Shown here one piece after another: positions 1 through 8,432 of a DNA stretch of 64,000 nucleotides. Source of the DNA: Asticcacaulis tiandongensis (lineage in GTDB: Bacteria; Pseudomonadota; Alphaproteobacteria; Caulobacterales; Caulobacteraceae); NCBI RefSeq assembly GCF_006475605.1, contig NZ_SSBC01000010.1, positions 372,001 through 436,000 on the forward strand, given 5' to 3'. Under the pieces are notes generated by a model. The model saw nothing but the letters and a program-made list of their open reading frames with translations. It had not been told where the DNA came from and made no database searches. Both the position numbers and the translations under genes were made by a program. Position 1 is the stretch's first letter; the number at the start of each line of letters is the position of its first letter.

Positions 1-1878
1 CGTGCCTTTCAGGATGCCACCAACACGACCGCCCTTATCGATGGTCAGGCTGTTCTGACCGGCACCATAATCAAGTGTCCCCAGCATATAACCGCCATTG
101 ATAGTGATGACGTCATTGCCTGCCCCAAGCAGAACGTCGCCGGCAATGAAGGGCGCAGGCTTTGGGGCTTCTGTGGTCGAAGTATCATTCTGGATCAGGG
201 TCAGGCCAACCGTATTGCCGCGGGTGTCGATGGCAATCGGGCGATGGGTCGCCGTCTGGGCATTACCGTCACTGTCGGCACCACCGGAAATAGCCGCAGA
301 GATGCTGCCGGTGTTGGTCAGGCTGGTGAGGGTATTTGCGCCATCAAAGATAGCCACGGCCTGAGCATCCTTGCCTGTGGCCTGAACGCCAATGGCACCG
401 CTGTTCAGAAGTGAAGTGGTCTGACCGCCCGAGCCAATATGCACGGCATAGGCTTTGATGTTTTTGCCCGTGGCCTGAGCTGTGATAGCGCCTGAGTTTT
501 CAATGGCCGGAACCTGTGCGCCCGAACCAATGGACAGACCATAGGCCGAATGTGCGCCTTCGGCGCTTCCGGCACCGGAAGTGATGCTTCCGGCGTTGAT
601 GAATTTATCCGCTTGTGTGCCTGCCAACAGGGCGACAGCACGCGCATCAGCGTCCAGAGACGCGGCGCTCAGGGTGCCGGAGGAGTAGATGCCGTTTTCG
701 AGCGTCACTGTGTGACCGAGGCCGCCGACCTGCAGGGCTGTGGCACTCATGCCGCTATAGACGCCGTTGGCGGAAATCGAACCGCGATTGACCAGTCCAT
801 AGGTCTGGTTTTTATACCGGTCGGTGGCATTAGAGTTATATGTCACGGCACCGATGGTGATGTCCTGCGTCGCTGAGCCAATCAGGAAAGCTGGCGCGCT
901 GCCGTATTGGACAATCGCCGCAGTGCTTTCGGTCGAATCGGTCAGACCGTTGCCGTTTTCATCGTTGTTTCTCTCGGCGACGGGTTTGTCTGCGTCCGTA
1001 TCAGCCACGGCACCCCCAATCAGGATGCCTTTGGTGACATCACCGGAGATGGAGACAGCGGACTTGCCCTGTTGCTTGTGCTCGGCCTTGAGCTTTTCAA
1101 GCAGGTCAGTGCTCACGCCATTAGGATAGCGATAGCCGGAATTGCCGATGCTCGAATCAATAATGACCGAGCCGGTCTGGGTGCCGGAAATATCCAGACC
1201 TGTCGCGTTCGGCCCCTGAGAGGTGATCGCACCGCTGACATAGACATTACCGGTACGGTCGCCAGCCAGACGGATGCCGGTGACATCAGTGCCGGTGATG
1301 CTCAGATTGCCATCGAAGGTGAAATTGCCAGTCTGGCCGTTTTCAAGGGCTATACCGGCTGACTGATTGCCTTCGACAACGATGCGGGCCGTGGTTGTGG
1401 TGGTGTTGTTAATCGCGATATCGCCGGTGACAGCGCCGGTAGAGCGAATACCGTAACGGTTTGTGCCCTTGGCGAAATCACCGTCGATCAGGCCGTCCTT
1501 GGGGTCATCCGTGTCGGTCGCCGTATAGTCGTCGGTGATGCTGATGGTGCCGCCATTCATGGTCAGGCCGGTTGTGCGGGCACCGTCAATCAGTACACCG
1601 GTCGCATTATCAGCCGGTTTGGCGATGGTAATAGAGCCTTCGATGACGGCCTTATGATTCGAATTGATCGTCAGGGCGGTCCCGCTTTCGAGGGCTATGC
1701 TGCCTGCCGAGGCGATTTTGATGTCATCCGGATTGCCGGAATTGATAGTCGCCGTCAGCGCAGGCGTGGTGCGCGCGGTCGAAATCGTTGTTTCCGCCTG
1801 AGCCTGCGCGGTAAAGATCAGACCAGACGCGGTGATCAGGCCGAGGGCGGTGGCGTTGAACAGGTGGGATTTGCGCAT
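1..1878 (-). CDS. Autotransporter-like repeat-rich secreted protein, N-terminal part (runs off window start)
   Basis: An uninterrupted minus-strand frame of 626 codons begins at the ATG at 1876-1878 and is still open at base 1. Residues 1-29 form a signal peptide: a basic start (MRKSH), a hydrophobic core and a cleavage site after AQAQA. The rest is rich in Gly, Thr, Ser, Asn and Ile. Short repeated units such as NSGAI and NTGSI recur about every 33 residues near the distal end, followed by a GAGNDVITINGG stretch, as in parallel beta-helix passengers of alphaproteobacterial autotransporters. An EF-hand-like acidic loop (DENGNGLTDSTE) lies near 928-975. The beta-barrel that would prove an autotransporter lies outside the window, so an adhesin secreted another way is possible. 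No strong ribosome binding site is visible. Confidence 0.68.
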   Translation of the reverse strand, partial: MRKSHLFNATALGLITASGLIFTAQAQAETTISTARTTPALTATINSGNPDDIKIASAGSIALESGTALTINSNHKAVIEGSITIAKPADNATGVLIDGARTTGLTMNGGTISITDDYTATDTDDPKDGLIDGDFAKGTNRYGIRSTGAVTGDIAINNTTTTTARIVVEGNQSAGIALENGQTGNFTFDGNLSITGTDVTGIRLAGDRTGNVYVSGAITSQGPNATGLDISGTQTGSVIIDSSIGNSGYRYPNGVSTDLLEKLKAEHKQQGKSAVSISGDVTKGILIGGAVADTDADKPVAERNNDENGNGLTDSTESTAAIVQYGSAPAFLIGSATQDITIGAVTYNSNATDRYKNQTYGLVNRGSISANGVYSGMSATALQVGGLGHTVTLENGIYSSGTLSAASLDADARAVALLAGTQADKFINAGSITSGAGSAEGAHSAYGLSIGSGAQVPAIENSGAITAQATGKNIKAYAVHIGSGGQTTSLLNSGAIGVQATGKDAQAVAIFDGANTLTSLTNTGSISAAISGGADSDGNAQTATHRPIAIDTRGNTVGLTLIQNDTSTTEAPKPAPFIAGDVLLGAGNDVITINGGYMLGTLDYGAGQNSLTIDKGGRVGGILKGT

Positions 1879-2156
1879 GGTCTTTTGTTTCACTCGTTAT
1901 AAATTGTGTTTGAATGGATCAGGCACTGAGTCCGATGGCGGAAATGTTTCCGGAGGAATGTGGGCTATTCTATGTCATTAAGTCACAAGCCGGAAACTAT
2001 GAACCGGTTCAGTGACCAAGACTCGAAACACCCAAAGGCATCTTCCCCCGCAAAGACGTGTTGCCGGTGATTTATACGCAATCCGTCCGGAATGCCTATG
2101 CAAATTTTCAGGAAGAAAAGGAAAAGTGATGAGATGCGGTGCCATCCGGTTAAGGA

Positions 2157-2233
2157 TGGCGCGAGTGACGGGACTCGAACCCGCGACCCTCGGCGTGACA
2201 GGCCGATACTCTAACCAACTGAGCTACACCCGC
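2157..2233 (-). tRNA. tRNA-Asp (GTC), distal copy
   Basis: On the minus strand the 77 bases fold as a full cloverleaf: 7-bp acceptor, D arm, anticodon stem TCGGC/GCCGA around loop CTGTCAC, T arm with GGTTCGAGT, and an encoded CCA. The anticodon is GTC (Asp). It is the downstream member of an exact 94-base duplication (2141-2234 and 2272-2365). A hairpin whose 5' arm includes the terminal GCCA follows at once (2141-2160). Confidence 0.97.
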
Positions 2234-2287
2234 ATCACACTTTTTATATATGGTTCAATTCAGGCTGCGAAGCCATCCGGTTAAGGA

Positions 2288-2364
2288 TGGCGCGAGTGAC
2301 GGGACTCGAACCCGCGACCCTCGGCGTGACAGGCCGATACTCTAACCAACTGAGCTACACCCGC
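2288..2364 (-). tRNA. tRNA-Asp (GTC), promoter-proximal copy
   Basis: Sequence and cloverleaf are identical to the other tRNA-Asp 131 bases away. Both are on the minus strand and probably transcribed together from the promoter near 2422-2451. The same hairpin-forming 20 bases follow each copy, so the whole unit including the 3' hairpin was duplicated. Confidence 0.97.
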
Positions 2365-2421
2365 AGTCCTGAATTTTACCGCCTCAGCGTTTGCCCGAAG
2401 GTGTCTGCCGAGGAGGTGCGC

Positions 2422-2451
2422 TAGATAGTTCGCAAGCAGGTGGGGTGTCAA
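2422..2451 (-). promoter_or_regulatory. Candidate sigma-70 promoter for the tRNA-Asp pair
   Basis: Reading the minus strand, TTGACA (2446-2451) and TATCTA (2422-2427) are 18 bases apart and lie about 58 bases upstream of the first tRNA. The -10 region sits in the 16-mer CTATCTAGCGCACCTC (2413-2428), which recurs exactly in front of the tRNA-Glu pair at 27081-27096. The GC-rich discriminator fits a stable-RNA promoter under stringent control; that last point is inference. Confidence 0.6.
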
Positions 2452-2519
2452 GCGCTGAGTTTATAAAACCAGTGGTTTTTCGATTTGGCTGTGGATGGAA
2501 GCCTTTAATCTGCAACTGA

Positions 2520-2548
2520 TTTTCAATCGCTAATAAAATTGGTATAAA
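2520..2548 (+). promoter_or_regulatory. Weak candidate sigma-70 promoter upstream of nuoA
   Basis: TTTTCA (2520-2525) and TATAAA (2543-2548) are separated by 17 bases in the 360-base gap before nuoA (2365-2724). Transcription from here would give a leader of about 170 bases. The rest of the gap shows only the divergent tRNA promoter and a short AAAACC/GGTTTT hairpin near 2465-2480. Confidence 0.3.
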
Positions 2549-2724
2549 AAGGGCATTTAGGTAAATTTCTTTGTTTGTATGGTTTGAAGCTTGGCGCGAG
2601 GTGGTCTAATAGGCACTCGATTGTGGCTGCACTGATTTGCGGCTGTTTTGACGAATCCGCTCCGGCAGACGTGTTTTTAGTGTAAAACCGGTGACGCGGC
2701 GGCAAGGTGAGGTTCATACGTCCT

Positions 2725-3102
2725 ATGGAAGCCCTGCTTATTAATTATCTGCCGATCGTCATATTTATGGGTATCGCCCTTGTTCTGGGTCTGGCCTTCC
2801 TGATCGGGGCGCTGATTATCGCCCCTAAGGCACCGGACACGGAAAAGCTGTCGGCCTATGAATGTGGTTTCAATGCCTTCGACAGCGCCCGTCAGAAGTT
2901 TGACGTGCGTTTTTATCTTGTCTCGATCCTCTTTATTATCTTTGACCTTGAAGTGGCGTTCCTGTTCCCCTGGGCGGTATCGATGTTCGATCTGCCTCAG
3001 GCCGAGATGCAGTTCGCCTTCTGGTCGATGATGGTGTTTCTGGGGGTTCTGACCGTAGGCTTTATATATGAGTGGAATAAAGGAGCGCTCGAATGGGAGT
3101 AA
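2725..3102 (+). CDS. nuoA: NADH-quinone oxidoreductase subunit A
   Basis: Small membrane subunit of complex I at the quinone-site junction. The 125-residue protein has three hydrophobic segments and the family signature [20 protein letters not shown] in the loop, whose Cys lies near the quinone channel, followed by [16 protein letters not shown]. The frame is open upstream to a GTG at 2707, but the ATG at 2725 gives the usual NuoA N terminus ([12 protein letters not shown]); the start is therefore a family-based choice. First gene of the nuo operon; its end overlaps nuoB by 10 bases. Confidence 0.95.
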   Translation: MEALLINYLPIVIFMGIALVLGLAFLIGALIIAPKAPDTEKLSAYECGFNAFDSARQKFDVRFYLVSILFIIFDLEVAFLFPWAVSMFDLPQAEMQFAFWSMMVFLGVLTVGFIYEWNKGALEWE

Positions 3103-3668
3103 TCGTTCCCCCAAAAGGTCTGGACTATGGTCAGGCTGGGCGCAGCACGGTTGAGGGTTATGATCCCGCCGTGCATGACAAGTTTTTCGAGGCCGTTTCG
3201 GCTGAGTTGAACGACAAGGGTTTTCTGGTCGCTTCGGCCGATGACGTCATCACCTGGGCCCGTACCGGGTCGCTGATGTGGATGACCTTTGGTCTGGCGT
3301 GCTGTGCTGTGGAAATGATGCAGGCTTCGATGCCGCGTTATGATATGGAGCGCTTCGGTATGGCCCCGCGCGCGTCACCGCGTCAGTCCGACCTGATGAT
3401 CGTTGCGGGCACCCTGACCAACAAGATGGCACCGGCGCTGCGCAAAGTCTATGATCAGATGCCTGATCCGCGTTATGTCCTGTCGATGGGCTCCTGCGCC
3501 AATGGCGGCGGCTATTATCACTACAGCTATTCGGTGGTGCGCGGTTGTGACCGCGTGGTGCCGGTGGATGTCTATGTGCCCGGTTGCCCGCCTTCGGCTG
3601 AGGCACTGATCTACGGTCTTCTGCAATTGCAGAAAAAGATTCGCCGTAACGGCAATATCCGGCGCTAG
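3093..3668 (+). CDS. nuoB: NADH-quinone oxidoreductase subunit B (N2 iron-sulfur subunit)
   Basis: Carries the terminal [4Fe-4S] cluster N2 that hands electrons to ubiquinone at the base of the peripheral arm. All four expected ligands are visible: the tandem pair C70-C71 in [11 protein letters not shown]135 in [12 protein letters not shown] and C165 in VPGCPPSAE. The 191-residue length is typical. The start overlaps nuoA, implying coupled translation, and nuoC follows after 9 bases. Confidence 0.97.
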   Translation: MGVIVPPKGLDYGQAGRSTVEGYDPAVHDKFFEAVSAELNDKGFLVASADDVITWARTGSLMWMTFGLACCAVEMMQASMPRYDMERFGMAPRASPRQSDLMIVAGTLTNKMAPALRKVYDQMPDPRYVLSMGSCANGGGYYHYSYSVVRGCDRVVPVDVYVPGCPPSAEALIYGLLQLQKKIRRNGNIRR

Positions 3669-3677
3669 GAGCAGGGC

Positions 3678-4283
3678 ATGTCTGAAGAAAAACTCCTGAA
3701 CCTCGCGGAAAAGCTCAAGGCCGACTTTAAAGACGGCTTGATCGAATCGGTGTTCGCCTTTGGTGAGCTTACGGTGACCTTCGCGCGTGAGCGCCTGATT
3801 GAAGTGCTGACCAAGCTTAAGGCCTCGCCTTATAATTTTCAGCAACTGATCGACCTGACGGGTGTGGATTATCCAAAGCGCGAGCGTCGCTTTGATGTGG
3901 TCTATCATCTCCTGTCGATGACGCAGAATATTCGTCTGCGTATCAAGGTTGAGACCGATGAGACCGTTCCGGTCGCCAGCGCGCGGGATGTCTATCCGAA
4001 CGCAGATTGGTATGAGCGCGAAGCCTTTGACATGTACGGTATCCTGTTTTCAGGACATCCCGATCTGCGTCGCATCCTGACGGACTATGGTTTCGAGGGA
4101 CATCCGCTGCGTAAGGACTTCCCGATGACCGGCTATGTCGAGGTGCGTTACGACGATGAGCAGAAGCGGGTGGTCTATGAGCCTGTGAAGCTGATGCAGG
4201 AATACCGCAAGTTCGATTTCCTGTCGCCGTGGGAAGGGGCGCAGTATGTGCTGCCCGGCGACGAGAAGGCGCAGCAGAAGTAA
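3678..4283 (+). CDS. nuoC: NADH-quinone oxidoreductase subunit C (30 kDa subunit)
   Basis: Peripheral-arm scaffold subunit that packs against NuoD and NuoB. The 201-residue protein contains the 30-kDa signature around [14 protein letters not shown] followed by [23 protein letters not shown]. It is separate from nuoD, unlike the fused nuoCD of enterobacteria. GGAG lies 7 bases before the ATG. An 81-base gap with weak hairpins separates it from nuoD. Confidence 0.96.
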   Translation: MSEEKLLNLAEKLKADFKDGLIESVFAFGELTVTFARERLIEVLTKLKASPYNFQQLIDLTGVDYPKRERRFDVVYHLLSMTQNIRLRIKVETDETVPVASARDVYPNADWYEREAFDMYGILFSGHPDLRRILTDYGFEGHPLRKDFPMTGYVEVRYDDEQKRVVYEPVKLMQEYRKFDFLSPWEGAQYVLPGDEKAQQK

Positions 4284-4364
4284 GGCGTATTGGCCCGCAA
4301 GGGACGAAAGCAAAATCGCCGCCTTCCGATAAGGGGGCGGCAAACGGAGTAAAGGGTTTTACCC

Positions 4365-5579
4365 ATGGCGGATGATGTAAGACAAGGATCGGCAGCGGCG
4401 GATTTCGATAACCGCAAGTTCACGATCAATTTCGGCCCGCAGCATCCGGCTGCGCACGGGGTTTTGCGTCTGGTGCTTGATCTTGACGGAGAAATCGTCG
4501 AGCGCGTCGATCCGCATATCGGATTGCTCCATCGCGGCACCGAAAAGCTGATGGAATATCGCACCTATTTGCAGAACATTCCCTATTTCGACCGCCTCGA
4601 CTATGTGGCGCCGATGAATCAGGAGCATGCCTTCTGTCTGGCGATCGAAAAGCTTCTGGGGCTGGAAGTGCCCAGACGCGGTCAGCTTATCCGCGTGCTG
4701 TTCTGTGAAATCGGTCGTGTTCTGAACCACCTGATGAACGTCACCACTCAGGCCATGGACGTGGGCGCTTTGACGCCGCCGCTGTGGGGCTTTGAGGAAC
4801 GCGAAAAGCTGATGGTGTTCTATGAGCGTGCGTCGGGCGCGCGTCTGCACGCCAACTATTTCCGCCCCGGTGGTGTACATCAGGATATTACGCCTGAACT
4901 GATCGATGACATCGAAAAATGGTGCAAGGAATACCCGCCGTTCCTTAAGGATCTTGAGGCGCTGGTGACTGAGAACCGCATCTTCAAGCAACGCAATGTT
5001 GATATCGGTGTGGTCAGTGTTCAGGAGGCCTTTGACTGGGGCATGACAGGCGTCATGATCCGCGGTTCCGGCATTGAGTGGGATCTGCGTCGTTCGCAGC
5101 CATATGAGTGCTATGACGAACTGGATTTCGACATTGTTCTCGGTCAGAAGGGCGATTGCTGGAGCCGTTATCTCTGTCGCATCGAAGAAATGCGCGAATC
5201 TCTGAAGATAATGGAACAGGTCATTGATTTGCTTCGGGTAACCGATGGTGAGGTGCTGGCGCAGAACCACAAATATACCCCGCCGCGCCGGGCCGAAATG
5301 AAGAATTCGATGGAAGCGCTTATCCATCACTTCAAGCTCTATACCGAAGGCTTCAAGACCCCTGAGGGTGAAGTCTATGCCGCCGTTGAAGCGCCTAAGG
5401 GCGAATTCGGTGTCTATCTGGTGTCTGACGGCACCAACAAGCCCTATCGCTGCAAGATCAGAGCGCCCGGTTTTGCGCACCTTCAGGCGATGGACTGGAT
5501 GAATCGCGGCCACATGCTGGCTGACGTATCGGCGATCCTCGGTTCGCTTGATATCGTGTTTGGAGAGGTGGATCGCTGA
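4365..5579 (+). CDS. nuoD: NADH-quinone oxidoreductase subunit D (49 kDa subunit)
   Basis: Forms the quinone-binding cavity with NuoB. The N-terminal [15 protein letters not shown] motif places the conserved His of the quinone site, and the protein ends FGEVDR as is normal for the family (404 residues). The start is preceded by GGAGTAAAGG and then a small hairpin, GGGT/ACCC at 4354-4364, that abuts the ATG and could modulate initiation. The final base of the stop codon is the first base of the next gene (5579). Confidence 0.97.
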   Translation: MADDVRQGSAAADFDNRKFTINFGPQHPAAHGVLRLVLDLDGEIVERVDPHIGLLHRGTEKLMEYRTYLQNIPYFDRLDYVAPMNQEHAFCLAIEKLLGLEVPRRGQLIRVLFCEIGRVLNHLMNVTTQAMDVGALTPPLWGFEEREKLMVFYERASGARLHANYFRPGGVHQDITPELIDDIEKWCKEYPPFLKDLEALVTENRIFKQRNVDIGVVSVQEAFDWGMTGVMIRGSGIEWDLRRSQPYECYDELDFDIVLGQKGDCWSRYLCRIEEMRESLKIMEQVIDLLRVTDGEVLAQNHKYTPPRRAEMKNSMEALIHHFKLYTEGFKTPEGEVYAAVEAPKGEFGVYLVSDGTNKPYRCKIRAPGFAHLQAMDWMNRGHMLADVSAILGSLDIVFGEVDR

Positions 5580-5959
5580 TGGAAGGTAACATTCTTTTTT
5601 CCGTAGGCATCGTTGCGGTGTTTCTGGCGCTGGCGGTGTTCCTGCGCTACCGCCTCGGCAAGGCGGCCTGGCCCTATCACGGTGGCGGCGCAAAGGGATA
5701 TCTGAATGATATTCTGCTTGAGGTGTTTGCCTCATATGTGCCGTTGCTGATCATCATTTTCGGGGTGCGTATTTACCTCGAATATAATCCTCAGCCGGAT
5801 AATTCACCGCTGATCCTCGGATCGGTGGTCATTGCGGTGGCAGCCATGCTTGTGGCGCGTCGTCTGCCGGTTGCCAAAGCGGCGTCTGCCCGCCTTCTGG
5901 ATGCGCGTAACAAGCGCTGGGAAGCGGATAAAATGCCTTCAGACCAAAAGGGTGAGTAA
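5579..5959 (+). CDS. Small membrane protein between nuoD and nuoE, function unknown
   Basis: A 126-residue protein with three likely membrane segments (about residues 5-22, 49-66 and 77-93) and a charged C-terminal tail (ARNKRWEADKMPSDQKGE). I do not recognise a characterised family. It starts in TGATGG overlap with the nuoD stop and is followed after 6 bases by nuoE, so it is translated as part of the complex I operon. A role in complex I assembly or stability is an inference from position only. Confidence 0.8.
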   Translation: MEGNILFSVGIVAVFLALAVFLRYRLGKAAWPYHGGGAKGYLNDILLEVFASYVPLLIIIFGVRIYLEYNPQPDNSPLILGSVVIAVAAMLVARRLPVAKAASARLLDARNKRWEADKMPSDQKGE

Positions 5960-5965
5960 GACCTG

Positions 5966-6631
5966 ATGTCCGTTCGCCGTCTCAGTGCCGTCCAACCGGA
6001 AAGCTTCGCATTCAAGCCGGAAACGCTTGAAAAAGTGAACTGGTGGATCAAGAAATATCCTGAAAGCCGTCGTCAATCGGCGGTTATTCCGGCCTTGTGG
6101 CTGGTGCAGAAGCAGGAAGGGTGGGTTTCAGAACCTGCAATTACTGCCGTGGCCAAGCTGCTTAATATGCCGCAAATCCGCGTCTATGAGGTTGCGACCT
6201 TCTATACGATGTTCATGCTGGAACCGGTGGGTTCCGCAGCGCTCATTCAGGTGTGTGGTACGACGCCGTGTCAGTTGCGCGGTTCCGAAGCCCTGATGAA
6301 GGTCTGTAAGGACAAGATCGGGCCGAAGGACACATTGTCGGCGGACGGCAAGTTCTACTGGCAGGAAGTTGAATGTCTGGGGGCCTGCACCAATGCGCCC
6401 ATGGCCATGATCAACGACTATTATTACGAAGACCTGACGCCGGAAAACCTGACTCAGATCATCGATGATTTCGCTGCGGGTAAAGAACCAAAGCCCGGCC
6501 CGTATAATGGTCGTCATACGTCTGAGCCTCTGGGGGGCGCGACGAGCCTGCTTGAGGCGTCGCTCTATGACGGTTCGGCGGCCAAGCCGGTGAAAATTCC
6601 CAACGCTCCCGAAGCAGAGGTGAAGGCGTAA
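5966..6631 (+). CDS. nuoE: NADH-quinone oxidoreductase subunit E (24 kDa, [2Fe-2S])
   Basis: Thioredoxin-like subunit holding cluster N1a in the NADH dehydrogenase module. The ligands are visible as C97 and C102 ([12 protein letters not shown]) and C137 and C141 ([11 protein letters not shown]). The 221-residue protein has a C-terminal extension of about 45 residues after the cluster fold. It lacks the helix-hairpin-helix extension that I recall on NuoE of some other alphaproteobacteria; a protein with such a domain is encoded separately at 55864. The stop overlaps the nuoF start by one base. Confidence 0.96.
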   Translation: MSVRRLSAVQPESFAFKPETLEKVNWWIKKYPESRRQSAVIPALWLVQKQEGWVSEPAITAVAKLLNMPQIRVYEVATFYTMFMLEPVGSAALIQVCGTTPCQLRGSEALMKVCKDKIGPKDTLSADGKFYWQEVECLGACTNAPMAMINDYYYEDLTPENLTQIIDDFAAGKEPKPGPYNGRHTSEPLGGATSLLEASLYDGSAAKPVKIPNAPEAEVKA

Positions 6632-7950
6632 TGGCACTCAAGGGTATTCTCGAAGACAAGGACCGTATCTTCACCAACCTTTATGGTTTCCATGACTGGG
6701 GCCTTGAAGGCGCGAAGCAGCGCGGGGCGTGGAATTCTACCAAGGATATTCTATCCTTTGGCCGTGATTGGATCATCACCAATGTGAAAAACTCCGGCCT
6801 GCGCGGTCGGGGCGGGGCAGGGTTCTCGACCGGTCTCAAGTGGTCGTTCATGCCGAAGGAAGTCAAGGATCGCCCGCATTACCTCGTGGTCAATGCCGAT
6901 GAATCCGAACCCGGCACATGTAAGGACCGCGAGATCATGCGTCATGATCCGCATCTTTTGATCGAAGGTTGCCTGATCGCGTCTTTTGCCATGCAGGCCC
7001 ATGCCGCCTATATTTACCTGCGCGGTGAATATGTCCATGAGCGTGAGCGTCTTGAGGCTGCTGTCAAGCAGGCCTATGAGGCGAAGCTGATCGGTAAAGA
7101 TAATATCCACGGCTGGGATTTTGACGTTTTCGTCCATCACGGCGGCGGGGCCTATATCTGTGGTGAAGAAACAGCGCTTCTGGAATCGCTTGAGGGCAAA
7201 AAAGGCCAGCCGCGTCTGAAGCCGCCTTTCCCTGCCGGTGCCGGTCTTTATGGTTGCCCGACAACGGTGAACAATGTCGAATCGATTGCCGTCGTTGGCA
7301 CGATCCTGCGTCGCGGGGCGGAGTGGTTCACAAGCTTTGGCGCGCCAAACAATGCGGGCACCAAGCTGTTCTGTATTTCCGGTCACGTCGAGCGTCCGTG
7401 TAATGTCGAAGAGGCCATGTCGATCCCATTCCGCAAGCTGATCGATGATCACTGCGGCGGTATTCGTGGCGGCTGGGGCAACCTCAAGGCGGTTATTCCG
7501 GGCGGCTCGTCCGTACCGATGATTACGGCAGAACAATGCGAAGACCTGCCTATGGATTTCGACAGCCTGCGTGCGCTCGGTTCCGGTCTCGGGACGGCGG
7601 CGGTGATCGTGATGGACAAGTCCACTGACGTCATCAAGGCCATTGCCCGTCTGAGCTATTTCTACAAGCACGAGTCCTGTGGTCAGTGTACGCCGTGCCG
7701 CGAAGGCACCGGCTGGATGTGGCGCGTAATGGAGCGCATGGTCAAGGGCGATGCCGATCCGAAGGAGATCGATACGCTGCTTGAGGTTACCAAGCAGGTC
7801 GAAGGGCACACCATCTGTGCGCTCGGGGACGCGGCGGCCTGGCCTATTCAGGGCCTGATCCGTCATTTCCGTCACGAGATCGAAGACCGCATTACGCTTT
7901 ATCGTTCGACGAAGTCCAACTTCGCCGGTCATTCCATAGCGGCAGAATAG
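6631..7950 (+). CDS. nuoF: NADH-quinone oxidoreductase subunit F (51 kDa, FMN and NADH binding)
   Basis: Entry point for electrons from NADH. The FMN loop [13 protein letters not shown] and the glycine-rich NADH segment [21 protein letters not shown] are intact. The N3 [4Fe-4S] ligands appear in [13 protein letters not shown] with the fourth Cys in [14 protein letters not shown]. Length (439 residues) is normal. It starts within the nuoE stop codon region and is followed after 10 bases by an unusual cold-shock/TM2 gene rather than nuoG. Confidence 0.98.
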   Translation: MALKGILEDKDRIFTNLYGFHDWGLEGAKQRGAWNSTKDILSFGRDWIITNVKNSGLRGRGGAGFSTGLKWSFMPKEVKDRPHYLVVNADESEPGTCKDREIMRHDPHLLIEGCLIASFAMQAHAAYIYLRGEYVHERERLEAAVKQAYEAKLIGKDNIHGWDFDVFVHHGGGAYICGEETALLESLEGKKGQPRLKPPFPAGAGLYGCPTTVNNVESIAVVGTILRRGAEWFTSFGAPNNAGTKLFCISGHVERPCNVEEAMSIPFRKLIDDHCGGIRGGWGNLKAVIPGGSSVPMITAEQCEDLPMDFDSLRALGSGLGTAAVIVMDKSTDVIKAIARLSYFYKHESCGQCTPCREGTGWMWRVMERMVKGDADPKEIDTLLEVTKQVEGHTICALGDAAAWPIQGLIRHFRHEIEDRITLYRSTKSNFAGHSIAAE

Positions 7951-7960
7951 GAGCGGGCGT

Positions 7961-8398
7961 ATGCGTGGCAAGGTTCTATCTTTTGACGATAATACCGCTC
8001 AGGGCCTGATTTCCGGCGATGACGGTAACCGTTACAGCTTTACGCGTGGCGATCTGGGGGGCGGGGCGCGTTCGGTCGCGGCCGGTACCACGGTCGATTT
8101 TGAAGGCGATAACGGTGTAGGGCGCAGCGTCTATATCCTGCAGACCGGCAGCGAGAAGAACAAGATCGTAGCGGCTTTGCTGGCCTTCTTTCTGGGTATG
8201 TTCGGAGTTCACAAATTCTACCTCGGCTATACGACCGCCGGTATAATCATGCTGGTGTGCGGAACGATCGGCTGGCTGCTGGTTCTGCCCGGTCTGGCCG
8301 TCTGTGTCATCGCTTTCATCGAGTTCATCGTCTATCTGGTGAAGTCGGATCAGAAATTTTACGAAGAATATGTTGTGGGAAAACGGACATGGTTCTGA
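7961..8398 (+). CDS. TM2-domain membrane protein with cold-shock-like N-terminal domain
   Basis: A 145-residue fusion inside the nuo operon. Residues 1-60 resemble a degenerate cold-shock beta-barrel (GKVLSFDDNTAQGLISGDDG), without the full RNP1 motif. Residues 66-128 are a TM2 domain: two membrane helices with the hallmark FGVHKFYLGY turn (81-90), also known from proteins of unknown function. GGAG lies close before the ATG at 7961. Its place between nuoF and nuoG suggests co-expression with complex I, but no function can be assigned. Confidence 0.85.
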   Translation: MRGKVLSFDDNTAQGLISGDDGNRYSFTRGDLGGGARSVAAGTTVDFEGDNGVGRSVYILQTGSEKNKIVAALLAFFLGMFGVHKFYLGYTTAGIIMLVCGTIGWLLVLPGLAVCVIAFIEFIVYLVKSDQKFYEEYVVGKRTWF

Positions 8399-8432
8399 TC
8401 CCTCTTATGACGAAGTGTGAGGTTTAAGGCCC

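Noticed and set aside
98-1902. Several plus-strand frames under the autotransporter-like gene
   Set aside because: All lie opposite a continuous 626-codon frame with a signal peptide and repeats; their compositions are typical antisense shadows.
2012-2284. Plus-strand 90-codon frame
   Set aside because: It reads antisense through a tRNA-Asp gene; the protein segment TGLEPATLGVTGRYSNQLSY is the familiar artefact of that tRNA.
4359-5735. 458-codon minus-strand frame
   Set aside because: Fully antisense to nuoD, whose protein is unmistakable; long antisense frames are common in this base composition.
6751-7971. 406-codon minus-strand frame
   Set aside because: Antisense shadow of nuoF with no recognisable motifs.
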